Assembly: GCA_032718475.1 (NCBI GenBank)
Contig: JAUCBJ010004314.1
Span: 1-64,000, forward strand
Source of the DNA: Nemertoderma westbladi
Lineage: Eukaryota > Xenacoelomorpha > Nemertodermatida > Nemertodermatidae
Direction: 5' to 3'
Length of the DNA stretch: 64,000 nucleotides
Shown: one piece after another, positions 49,458 to 60,640 of the stretch
Numbering within the stretch: position 1 is the first letter of the stretch
How the letters are laid out: every line of letters starts with the position of its first letter
Notes under the pieces: generated by a model
Seen by the model: only the letters and a program-made list of their open reading frames with translations
Databases searched by the model: none
What the model was told of the DNA's origin: nothing
Program-made: the position numbers and the translations under genes

Positions 49458-52400
49458 TTACCTTTCCCACCTTACTACCACACTATGCTACTGTGTTAGC
49501 TGTCTCAATCCTTACTACCACACTATGCTACTGTGTTAGTTTGTTTCCCACCTTACTACCACACTATGCTACTGTGTTGGTTGTCTCACACCTTAGTACC
49601 ACACTATGCTACTGTGTTAGTTTTTCCCACCTTACTACTACCACACTATGCTAGGGTGTTAGTTTGTTTCCCACGTTACTACCACACTATGCTACTATGT
49701 TAGTTTGTTTCCCACCTTACTACCACACTATGCTACTGTGTTAGTTTGTTTCCCACGTTACTACCACACTATGCTACTATGTTAGTTTGTTTCCCACCTT
49801 ACTACCACACTATGCTACTATGTTAGTTTGTTTCCCACCTTACTACCACACTATGCTACTGTGTTTGTTTGTTTCCCACCTTACTACTACCACACTATGA
49901 TACTATGTTAGTTTGTTTCCCACCTTACTACCACACTATGCTACTATGTTAGTTTGTTTCCCACCTTACTACCACACTATGCTACTATGTTAGTTTGTTT
50001 CCCACCTTACTACCACACAATGCTGCTGTGTTAGTTTGTTTCCCACCTTACTACCACACTATGCTACTGTGTTAGTTTGTTTCCCACCTTACTACCACAC
50101 TATGCTACTATGTTAGTTTGTTTCCCACCTTACTACCACACTATGCTGCTGTGTTAGTTTGTTTCCCACCTTACTACCACACTATGCTACTGTGTTAGTT
50201 TGTTTCCCACCTTACTACCACACTATGCTACTATGTTAGTTTGTTTCCCACCTTACTACCACACTATGCTACTGTGTTAGTTTGTTTCCCACCTTACTAC
50301 CACACTATGCTACTGTGTTAGTTTATTTCCCACCTTACTACCACACTATGCTACTATGTTAGTTTGTTTCCCACCTTACTACCACACTATGCTACTGTGT
50401 TAGTTTGTTTCCCACCTTACTACCACACTATGCTACTGTGTTAGTTTGTTTCCCACCTTACTACCACACTATGCTACTGTGTTAGTTTGTTTCCAACCTT
50501 ACTACCACACTATGCTACTGTGTTAGTTTTTTTCCCACTTTACTACCACACTATGCTACTGTGTTAGTTTGTTTCCAACCTTACTACCACACTATGCTAC
50601 TGTGTTAGTTTTTTTCCAACCTTACTACCACACTATGCTACTGTGTTAGTTTTTTTCCAACCTTACTACCACACTATGCTACTGTGTTAGCTTTTTTCCC
50701 ACCTTACTACCACACTATGCTACTGTGTTAGTTTTTTTCCCACCTTACTACCACACTATGCTACTGTGTTAGTTTGTTTCCCACCTTACTACCACACTAT
50801 GCTACTGTGTCAGTTTTTTCCCACCTTACTACCACACTATGCTACTATGTTAGTTTGTTTCCCACCTTACTACCACACTATGCTACTGTGTCAGTTTTTT
50901 TCCCATCTTACTACCACACTATGCTACTATGTTAGTTTGTTTCCCACCTTACTACCACACTATGCTACTGTGTCAGTTTTTTTCCACCTTACTACCACAC
51001 TATGCTACTATGTTAGTTTGTTTCCCACCTTACCACCACAATATGCTACTGTGTCAGTTTTTTTACCACCTTACTACCACACTATGCTACTGTGTTAGTT
51101 TGTTCCCCACCTTACTACCACACTATGCTACTGTGTTAGTTTGTTTCCCACCTTACTACCACACTATGCTACTGTGTTAGTTTGTTTCCCACCTTACTAC
51201 CACACTATGCTACTGTGTTAGTTTGTTTCCCACCTTACTACCACACTATGCTGCTGTGTTAGTTTTTTTACCACCTTACTACCACACTTTGCTACTGTGT
51301 TAGTTTGTTCCCCACCTTACTACCACACTATGCTACTGTGTTAGTTTGTTTCCCACCTTACTACCACACTATGCTACTATGTTAGTTTGTTTCCCACCTT
51401 ACTACCACACTATGCTACTGTGTTAGTTCGTTTCCCACCTTACTACCACACTATGCTACTGTGTTAGTTTGTTACCCACCTTACTACCACACTATGCTAC
51501 TATGTTAGTTTGTTTCCCACCTTACTACCACACTATGCTACTATGTTAGTTTGTTTCCCACCTTACTACCACACTATGCTACTGTGTTAGTTTGTTTCCC
51601 ACCTTACTACCACACTATGCTACTGTGTTAGTTTGTTTCCCACCTTACTACCACACTATGCTACTATGATAGTTTGTTTCCCACCTTACTACCACACTAT
51701 GCTACTATGTTAGTTTGTTTCCCACCTTACTACCACACTATGCTACTGTGTTAGTTTGTTTCCCACCTTACTACCACACTATGCTACTGTGTTAGTTTGT
51801 TCCCCACCTTACTACCACACTATGCTACTGTGTTAGTTTGTTTCCCACCTTACTACCACACTATGCTACTGTGTTAGTTTGTTTCCCACCTTACTACCAC
51901 ACTATGATACTGTGTTAGTTTGTTTCCCACCTTACTACCACCCTATGCTACTGTGCTAGTTTGTTTCCCACCTTACTACCACACTATGCTACTGTGTTAG
52001 TTTGTTTCCCACCTTACTACCACACTATGCTACTGTGTTAGTTTATTTCCCACCTTACTACCACACTATGCTACTATGTTAGTTTGTTTCCCACCTTACT
52101 ACCACACTATGCTACTGTGTTAGTTTGTTTCCCACCTTACTACCACACTATGCTACTGTGTTAGTTTGTTTCCCACCTTACTACCACACTATGCTACTGT
52201 GTTAGTTTGTTTCCAACCTTACTACCACACTATGCTACTGTGTTAGTTTTTTTCCCACTTTACTACCACACTATGCTACTGTGTTAGTTTGTTCCCCACC
52301 TTACTACCACACTATGCTACTGTGTTAGTTTGTTTCCCACCTTACTACCACACTATGCTACTATGTTAGTTTGTTTCCCACCTTACTACCACACTATGCT

Positions 52401-55057
52401 ACTGTGTTAGTTCGTTTCCCACCTTACTACCACACTATGCTACTGTGTTAGTTTGTTACCCACCTTACTACCACACTATGCTACTATGTTAGTTTGTTTC
52501 CCACCTTACTACCACACTATGCTACTATGTTAGTTTGTTTCCCACCTTACTACCACACTATGCTACTGTGTTAGTTTGTTTCCCACCTTACTACCACACT
52601 ATGCTACTGTGTTAGTTTGTTTCCCACCTTACTACCACACTATGCTACTATGATAGTTTGTTTCCCACCTTACTACCACACTATGCTACTATGTTAGTTT
52701 GTTTCCCACCTTACTACCGCACTATGCTACTGTGTTAGTTTGTTTCCCACCTTACTACCACACTATGCTACTGTGTTAGTTTGTTCCCCACCTTACTACC
52801 ACACTATGCTACTGTGTTAGTTTGTTTCCCACCTTACTACCACACTATGCTACTGTGTTAGTTTGTTTCCCACCTTACTACCACACTATGATACTGTGTT
52901 AGTTTGTTTCCCACCTTACTACCACCCTATGCTACTGTGCTAGTTTGTTTCCCACCTTACTACCACACTATGCTACTGTGTTAGTTTGTTTCCCACCTTA
53001 CTACCACACTATGCTACTGTGTTAGTTTGTTCCCCACCTTACTACCACACTATGCTACTGTGTTAGTTTGTTTCCCACCTTACTACCACACTATGCTACT
53101 GTGTTAGTTTGTTTCCCACCTTACTACCACACTATGCTACTATGTTAGTTTGTTTCCCACCTTACTACCACACTATGCTACTGTGTTAGTTTGTTTCCCA
53201 CCTTACTACCACACTATGCTACTGTGTTAGTTTGTTTCCCACCTTACTACCACACTATGCTACTATGTTAGTTTGTTTCCCACCTTACTACCACACTATG
53301 CTACTATGTTAGTTTGTTTCCCACCTTACTACCACACTATGCTACTGTGTTAGTTTGTTTCCCACCTTACTACCACACTATGCTACTGTGTTAGTTTGTT
53401 TCCCACCTTACTACCACACTATGCTACTGTGTTAGTTTGTTTCCCACCTTACTACCACACTATGCTACTATGTTAGTTTGTTTCCCACCTTACTACCACA
53501 CTATGCTACTGTGTTAGTTTGTTTCCCACCTTACTACCACACTATGCTACTGTGTTAGTTTGTTTCCCACCTTACTACCACACTATGCTACTGTGTTAGT
53601 TTGTTTTCCACCTTACTACCACACTATGCTACTATATTAGTTTGTTTCCCACCTTACTACCGCACTATGCTACTGTGTTAGTTTGTTTCCCACCTTACTA
53701 CCACACTATGCTACTGTGTTAGTTTGTTTCCCACCTTACTACCACACTATGCTACTGTGTTAGTTTGTTCCCCACCTTACTACCACACTATGCTACTGTG
53801 TTAGTTTGTTTCCCACCTTACTACCACACTATGCTACTGTGTTAGTTTGTTTCCCACCTTACTACCACACTATGCTACTGTGTTAGTTTGTTTCCCACCT
53901 TACTACCACACTATGCTACTGTGTTAGTTGGTTTCCCACCTCACTACCACACTATGCTGCTGTGTTAGTTTGTTTCCCACCTTACTACCACACTATGCTA
54001 CTGTGTTAGTTTGTTTCCCACCTTAATACCACACTATGCTACTGTGTTAGTTTGTTTCCCACCTTACTACCACACTATGCTGCTGTGTTAGTTTTTTTAC
54101 CACCTTACTACCACACAATGCTATTGTGTTAGTTTGTTTCCCACCTTACTACCACACTATGCTACTGTGTTAGTTTGTTTCCCACCTTACTACCACACTA
54201 TGCTACTATGTTAGTTTGTTTTCTACCTTACTACCACACTATGCTACTGTGTTAGTTTGTTTCCCACCTTACTACCACACTATGCTACTATGTTAGTTTG
54301 TTTCCCACCTTACTACCACACTATGCTACTGTGTTAGTTTGTTTCCCACCTTACTACCACACTATGCTACTGTGTTAGTTTGTTTCCCACCTTACTACCA
54401 CACTATGCTACTATGTTAGTTTGTTTCCCACCTTACTACCACACTATGCTACTATGTTAGTTTGTTTCCCACCTTACTACCACACTATGCTACTGTGTTA
54501 GTTTGTTTCCCACCTTACTACCACACTATGCTACTGTGTTAGTTTGTTTCCCACCTTACTACCACACTATGCTACTGCGTTAGTTTGTTTCCCACCTTAC
54601 TACCACACTATGCTACTATGTTAGTTTGTTTCCCACCTTACTACCACACTATGCTACTGTGTTAGTTTGTTTCCCACCTTACTACCACACTATGCTACTG
54701 TGTTAGTTTGTTTCCCACCTTACTACCACACTATGCTACTGTGTTAGTTTGTTTTCCACCTTACTACCACACTATGCTACTATGTTAGTTTGTTTCCCAC
54801 CTTACTACCGCACTATGCTACTGTGTTAGTTTGTTTCCCACCTTACTACCACACTATGCTACTGTGTTAGTTTGTTTCCCACCTTACTACCACACTATGC
54901 TACTGTGTTAGTTTGTTTCCCACCTTACTACCACACTATGCTACTGTGTTAGTTTGTTTCCCACCTTACTACCACACTATGCTACTGTGTTAGTTTGTTT
55001 CCCACCTTACTACCACACTATGCTACTGTGTTAGTTTGTTTCCCACCTTACTACCAC
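49458..55057 (+). repeat. 40/41-bp minisatellite array 3
   Basis: About 136 units of the same family as array 1. Marker variants show higher-order blocks: the caccctatgc plus gtgctag pair at 51,941 recurs at 52,925 (984 bp = 24 x 41). The gttttccacc plus cgcactatg pair at 53,603 recurs at 54,751 (1,148 bp = 28 x 41). It ends abruptly at 'ctaccacaactactgtatg'. Confidence 0.95.
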
Positions 55058-55627
55058 AACTACTGTATGTTACGGTGGTCGGTCACACATTATCTCACAT
55101 TTCTTTAAAAGGTTTTTATAATTAATTCAACCATCACTGAAACGTTTCTGACAAACGCTCGTGATAATTGGGTAATATTTGAATGCTTATTACGACATCA
55201 ATGAAGATAAGAATATTGTTATCTGCTTAACTTGATACAATGTGTACTGTACATAAAACACACAGTCTGTGCAGTTTCAGTACAGCGGCCTTCGGTTATT
55301 TGTACCTTTGAACCTCTCGAAACTTCATATCACTCAAACGCACACATGAAAGATTTTGGTCAACAAAACTGTTGGAATTATTATTTAATAATAATATAAC
55401 CAGTACTACAGGAGCAAGGCGTTCTAAATAGCGTTTAAATGTTGTGAACTCCTTGAGGTAAAGGTTCAAAAACGCGGTAGTCAAAACTTTAACCCAGTAA
55501 CTGAACTGTATCATCCATAAACAATCGGTTGTCTAAAAAGTAGCTACATCGTTGAATGTATCATAAGATATATAGGCCTACAATAGGAAGGTACCCATTA
55601 GATTACTGCAGAAAGAATAAAGTTAGG
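55058..55627. other. upstream region of the ependymin-related gene
   Basis: Unique-looking sequence between the minisatellite and the signal-peptide exon. A TAGGCCTA word lies at 55,573. The minus-strand frame 55,296-55,514 has no recognisable motif. No clear TATA box. Confidence 0.4.
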
Positions 55628-55759
55628 ATGATGAATTGCTATTTGATTGTTGTGTTGTTTTCTCTTGGTTTAGTAGTTGGTGGGAGTGAGAGATGTTGCC
55701 TTCCTCAACAATATGAAGGAATTTTGGGAGAAATGATTGGCGCCATGCAGCCCAATGGA
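55628..55759 (+). CDS. ependymin-related protein, exon 1
   Basis: Starts at tandem Met codons and encodes a hydrophobic signal peptide (about residues 1-19), then ERCCLPQQYEGILGEMIG. This is the usual start of mature ependymin-related (EPDR/MERP) proteins: Cys followed by P and a 'QYEG' segment. It ends in phase 0 at aat-gga|gtaagt, a consensus donor. An upstream in-frame extension to 55,556 is open but would bury the signal peptide, so the Met at 55,628 is preferred. The family comprises small secreted, often glycosylated, lipid- or calcium-associated proteins, expanded in molluscs and echinoderms. Their molecular role is poorly defined. Confidence 0.75.
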
Positions 55760-56491
55760 GTAAGTAGTTCATAAAGTATGGGAAATATAGCAAAATATTT
55801 TAATGTATTTAATTATTAATAATTATTAATTTACTATAAATTTTGTATTATTTCTAAATATTTATTATTATCAATTTATTTTATCATGAATATTGTGTGA
55901 ATGTGGGGCGAACCACGAATTCTGAGCTTTCTCATACCGATAAGTTAGTGTCAGCCAAATCGTCTTGTCTTGTCCGTCCGTCTGACTCAATGTTTGAACG
56001 TCAATATCAAAGTTAGTTTCCACACTAGTTAATAATGGCATCCTTGGACCGTTACTAAAAACGTTAGATAAGGTTCACAGTTCACAGACGTCCTTTGTTC
56101 TACGGTTTGTGCGAAGTGTTAAACACAGCATACAGTACAACAACTGTAGTGTGCATCATGGTCATATACTGTATTGTTGGACGAGCCACGAAAGTAATCG
56201 AGTTTAGCATACAGGTACCACTATCTCAATCGGTATATCTGTTATTCTGTTATGTTCCAATTTTAAACGTTAATAACTCAGCCAAATCTTAATGAAATCT
56301 ATCCAAACTTGGTACACATGTTGTTTGACAAAAGTTTAGAAATTTTCCAAGTTGAATTTGCGTGTGGCCTTCAAGACGTTAAGATAAATTCAGTTAATTA
56401 GTAAATTAAGTTTATTAGGGTAAAAGCAGCATTTTCAACATGGCTTTTGATGGAAATTAATTATTTTATAGTAGTAAATAATTATGCTTAA

Positions 56492-57169
56492 CCCTTTGCA
56501 TACCGCAGAAGATAATATTGCATATTGCTGGATGACCAGTCATTTTGATGTCCACCCTCCACCGTGGCTCATACGGGTGAGCCATCAATAAAACGAGAAA
56601 TGTCAGCCTTAAATGACCAAGATTAGCATATCATTTTGATCAGAAGTAAAATAGAAGACTAAAAAAGACTAGGCCTACTGATTTTAGGGTTATACATGAG
56701 CAAAGCCAAACCAACCTGTCTGCAAATACATGACTATATGGGATTATGCTACATTATCTAAACAAACCAGCAAATATAACCAAAATAAACTTAAATACCT
56801 GAATAAACAGGCAGCATAATTGTCAAATTTACTAATCATGCATAATAAACCGTGAAATGCTGCAGTTGGCGCTATTTATTTGAGTATTCTACTGCTGTAC
56901 AGTTAGTTTGACTACATTCTTCATCTGCAGTGCTACTGAATTATACAGAAATGCATGACATCTTTCACTACTGGTAGGGATAGTCAGACAGCTGCTGAGT
57001 ATAGGGATACTATTTTTTCTTGTCCTAAATACCTAATGGGAGCATACAGTAGTAACACTTATCTGGTATCCCAGTCATATCAGAACATAATATAATATCA
57101 TGGCTCATACGGGTGTGCCACGTTGGGGTAGGTTGTGGCTCATACGGGTATGCCCCGGTATGCAAAGGG
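56492..57169. mobile_element. piggyBac-type MITE in the ependymin-related intron
   Basis: CCCTTTGCATACCG at the left and its reverse complement CGGTATGCAAAGGG at the right are flanked by TTAA (56,488-56,491 and 57,170-57,173). TTAA duplication plus CCYTTT-type ends is diagnostic of piggyBac elements. The 678-bp interior has no transposase. The motif gtggctcatacgggt recurs three times, at about 56,565, 57,100 and 57,135. Confidence 0.85.
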
Positions 57170-57710
57170 TTAAAAATTATACAGCTGTAATCTCCATACC
57201 CGATTCCATTATAGCTTTTAATTTGTTCAAGTGATTTGCTTTAAGAAATGTGTTTTTAATTGATCTAAACGCAATTAAGTAATCAAAATGCATCCCGTCA
57301 CTCTATACTTCAACCTCCCTCATTCCTTTGGCATGCTAGTTATTGCCTAGCCTATCTGCTGGCGCTGGGAACCGGTCCAACCACCTCAGCACTCGGCAAT
57401 GGGTAATTACATCTATAGGGCATAGGCACTACAGCTGTAGTGTATGGTGCCAGACTAATAAGCCAGCTTGCTTATCTCGCAAAATGATTGGCTCAGTATT
57501 TTAATTATGATTCTTTAGAATAATTAGCTAAATAATTTCGTTGACGTGATAAATTAATATTTCAGTAGTAAGGAGTTTTCAGTTTAGGTAAGTGTTAATA
57601 TTTATCACAAATTGGGTTGCCTCTATGCCTAAAATTTAAAACACAAATTTCCTGTTAGCTGTTAATCAATCCTCTGTGCGCCTTTGTGTTGGGGTGTTGC
57701 AGATTGAGAG

Positions 57711-57730
57711 GGGGGGGGGGGGGGGGGGGA
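57711..57730 (+). repeat. poly-G tract in intron
   Basis: About 20 consecutive G. Similar G-runs occur at 6.41, 6.44, 7.24, 16.94, 22.77 and 23.62 kb. Confidence 0.9.
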
Positions 57731-58007
57731 CTTTCCTCTCTTCTTTGATTTATTGGAGGTTTGGTTAAATTTCTCAAATACCGATTTTGTGATAGAACAG
57801 CTAAATTTTAATCTGTAACTGATATCTGAGCCTCGTGCTGCGCGAAGGCCCTACGAACGTGTTATTATTACGGTAGTTAGGCTATACTGCTATGCTACAT
57901 TAGTTCATACCTCCAGCTGTTAACTTCAGCAGCCTATTTCGATGTTTGTGGATCAGGAACACATAAAAGTTTTGCTGAACGTGTGTGTTAATTATTATTT
58001 GTTTCAG

Positions 58008-58215
58008 GTTGGCTCAGAAACACTTATCTATGGGATATATAGTGTTGATTCCAAAGCCAGTAAAGTATACGTGGATGAAACAGTTATAGTTAATGGGAAA
58101 CCCTCCGGCCAGTTCAAGGTACTGCAAGACTTTAATTCAAAGTCTCAGTACGTTTACGGCAAGAAAAAATGCGCGATTTCCCCCCTAAAAGAAACAATGT
58201 TTAGATGTATTCCAG
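58008..58215 (+). CDS. ependymin-related protein, exon 2 (3' part of gene not found)
   Basis: Acceptor tttcag, phase 0. It encodes LIYGIYSVDSKASKVYVDE, then FKVLQDFNSKSQYVYGKKKC and MFRCIP. The conserved Cys of KKKC and of RCIP and the central FKVL(Q/W)DF block are EPDR hallmarks. The exon probably ends at ccag|gttagg (phase 1), because family members continue after CIP with an acidic residue and another 70 or so residues. Read through, the frame stops after one Gly. No third exon was seen up to 64,000; the downstream DNA is transposon debris and satellite. So either a long intron leads out of the window, or the gene is broken. Confidence 0.78.
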
Positions 58216-58472
58216 GTTAGGAGGCTGCAGTGGCTGATTTAGGTCAAATTAGTTTCCATTTTTATTGGTGATGAAAAAGTTTCAAATTAAAGTTTAATAA
58301 GTTTAAAACTAAAGTAAATCGAATCAAAGTAGTTAGAATTTATGCCCTTTTCTGACAGTGTCTGACATAGTCTACCATTACAAAGACTTTATCGAACGAC
58401 TCCTGCCCCGCCCACCTACTATGACTGGCATTGTTTATCTGTAACAGATGCAACATAAGGTCAGTCTGTGGA

Positions 58473-58585
58473 ACTATTTTAATTATTCACGTCTACTGGT
58501 TGGTGTACGTCTGTTACACTTAAACAATGCCAGCCATGTAACAGGAGATGTACACCGACCAGTACACGTGAATAATTAAAATAGT
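58473..58585. repeat. inverted repeat, about 47-bp arms
   Basis: ACTATTTTAATTATTCACGT...CTGTTACA (58,473-58,518) pairs with TGTAACAG...ACGTGAATAATT...AGT (58,537-58,585) across an 18-nt spacer with a few mismatches. It directly abuts the RTE fragment that starts at 58,586. Confidence 0.7.
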
Positions 58586-59375
58586 CCCCGCATCTTCAAG
58601 GCCAGTTTTCTTTAAGATGCGTCTCAAGAAAGTCATGGGCTGTCCACCATGCTTATTCATTCTATGAGGGTGCCAAAGAACAAGATTATGCACTGGCTGG
58701 TCCTCAAGGCGAAAGCAATGTCCTGCAAAGCGGAAGCGATTTTGTTCTAGTGTCAAGCTTGGGGGAACCAATGAGACACCTCCAATGTTATATATTGTCT
58801 GGTTGGAGATGTGAGCATTGTACTTGACACAATGAACCCGGCGTAGCATTCTTGTGAATGTGCCATCCAGAGATTTGGTGTCCTCAGCAGTTAGAGCCCA
58901 GCATGGACTCCCATAGAGGAGTACTGGAACTACTACTTAAGTTTCCGATTAATTCTTGGTGACTTCCAAATCCTGGAAAGCCTATTCGTGTTAGGTTGCC
59001 CTTCTTGGGAACTGGCACCAACTTATTTGTTTTCATTTCTTGTGGGACTCTTGTTGTTCGGTACATGATTGGATAGATGAGCTTTAAACACTCAGGTATT
59101 TTAAAGACCGCTGCACTCACTACTGGTTGAACATTTACAGCTACACTTACTACCGATTGAACATCCTCAGTTACACTCGCTACCAATTGAACATCTGCAT
59201 CTACACTCATTACCGGTTTAAAACATATCCAGGTACACTCACTACTGGTTGAACATTTCCAGCTATACTCACTACTGGTTGAACATCTCCAGTTAAACTC
59301 TATATTCGGCCTGTTGCATTGAAACTGCTCATTGAGATGCTGGCTTAACAAAAATATTTTGCCACCACCATGCTA
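58586..59375 (-). pseudogene. RTE-like fragment with internal 30-bp tandem repeat
   Basis: Minus-strand blocks run in the normal order, but with losses. 59,070-58,980 encodes TTRVPQEMKTNKLVPVPKKG, the RT finger region. A remnant after it (58,900-58,870) includes the PCWALTAED segment. 58,849-58,600 encodes LRRVHCVKYNAH, the FAGHCFR tail and LRRILKKTG. The RT core with its FADD motif is deleted. A 30-bp minisatellite lies on the 5' side at 59,115-59,300. Confidence 0.65.
59115..59300 (-). repeat. 30-bp minisatellite, about 6 units
   Basis: Units like ctactggttgaacatttcca plus gctatactca. The 30-bp period is in frame, giving a degenerate 10-residue repeat on the minus strand within the RTE fragment. 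Confidence 0.7.
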
Positions 59376-59380
59376 CTACT

Positions 59381-59850
59381 ACTACTAGGATTGGCATGCT
59401 GCATTGCAGCTGCATTTTTAAAAATGCTGTGTCGGCTTATCAACAAAGTTGCACCGCCATAACTCTCTATCCACCATGGCTTTCGCGAGATTATCCGCAT
59501 CTTGTAGGCCAGTGCCCGTTAAGAGGCGTCTCAAGAAAGTCATGGGCTGTCCACCATGCCTATTTTCTTTGTTCAAGTGTAAGCTTTGGGGAACCAATGA
59601 GACACCTCCAATGTTATATTTTGTCTGGTTGGAGAAGTGTGCACTGTATTTGACACAGTGAACCCGACGTAGCATTTTGTGAATGTGCCATCCAGAGATT
59701 TGTTATCCTCAGCAGTTAGAGAGCCCAGCATGGACTCCCATAGAGGATTAGTGGTACTACAGTACTACTGCTCTAAATAATCGGACCTTCAGTTTCCGAT
59801 GTATTCTATGTGACTGCCAAATCCTGGATAGCCCATTCAATGAGATTTTT
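59381..59850 (-). pseudogene. second RTE-like tail, same orientation
   Basis: The (TAG)n tail (ctactactactactagg, about 59,378-59,393) is followed on the minus strand by FLRRLLTGTG and MVDRELWRCNF, then LRRVHCVKYSAHFSN, and, up to about 59,830, the remnant of the region before it. About 60 bp around the LWQP motif are lost. Confidence 0.7.
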
Positions 59851-60117
59851 GCCAAAGGTTAAAATAAGCTTTACAGAAAGATGTTCCAGCTATGCTGTGA
59901 GGTGTTGAGTAGCCAACCTATTCTAATAATACTAATGTAGGCCTACTTCAAAACTCCCTCCATTATTTCAAGGTCAATTATCCTATCATATCGGGCTTTT
60001 TCGGGGCTTTTATCAGAACGAATAATTAAAAGTTCCTCTGACATTGAACTAATAAGAAACCCCCTAATATCTAATTTAAGGGGTTTTTTCAGAAATCAAA
60101 TCCCATATTGAGGTTCG

Positions 60118-60350
60118 TTAAGCCAAGGAATGCCTGTTCACCACCACGGGTGATCTTCCACAGTAAACCCTTCCACTCTGTTTCCCAAGTTGCCTTGTTT
60201 CCCATTTATCGACCACTGAAGGATGAAAGCCGGGGTTGGGCTAGGTTGCAGCATTTAAAGCACTGTGCCCAAACAGTGCTGCCCCATCTAGGGATCGAAC
60301 CCGGGCTCCCTAATCGGAAGCACAATAATGTCACCACTAGACCAAGCTGC
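60118..60350 (-). repeat. tRNA-derived SINE
   Basis: On the minus strand, 60,350-60,281 is tRNA-like: an A-box TGGTCTAGTGGT and a B-box GGTTCGATCCC with pairing T-arm ends, 70 nt in all. A non-tRNA body of about 160 bp follows (actgtttgggcacagtgc, then ggtcgataaatgggaaac). This head plus body layout is that of a SINE. I cannot name the family. Confidence 0.6.
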
Positions 60351-60640
60351 TTCATATTGCAAATCCCATATATTATAAATCATAAATATATCATAAATAT
60401 TGGCAAATCCCATATTGAAGGTGCTTAAACGTAGTCTTTTTTCTACTTGGGGTTTTAACAGATTAAACGATTTTTTGACGGGATCTTATTTTGGTATTTT
60501 TCGGTTCTTAACGTTGTTTTAACTTCTGGGGTTTTGTCAGAAGGTTGTATACCGGTATCAATCTAAGGTACCGGAATCATCAAAAACCTGAAAATGGCCA
60601 AAAAACATCTTAAGGGGTTTTACCAGATTACCCACGATTT
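60351..60640. other. AT-rich spacer before the terminal satellite
   Basis: No gene recognised. The phrase ggggtttt(g/a) recurs several times (ggggttttaaca, ggggttttgtca, ggggttttacca), hinting at an old degenerate tandem repeat. Confidence 0.4.

Larger units (their letters stand above)
39182..49697. repeat. tandem duplication, copy 2 (with Foldback insertion)
   Basis: Second copy in direct orientation. It begins inside the minisatellite remnant at 38.94-39.80 kb and rejoins array 3 at about 49.7 kb. It differs from copy 1 by the 1,518-bp element at 41,499-43,016 plus its 9-bp duplication. Such identity means either a very recent duplication or an assembly duplication. Confidence 0.88.

Noticed and set aside
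24298-55057. Possible CRISPR array
   Set aside because: Units are contiguous with no unique spacers, the context is an animal genome, and no cas genes occur.
55296-55514. 72-codon minus-strand frame before the ependymin-related gene
   Set aside because: No recognisable family, no support from context.
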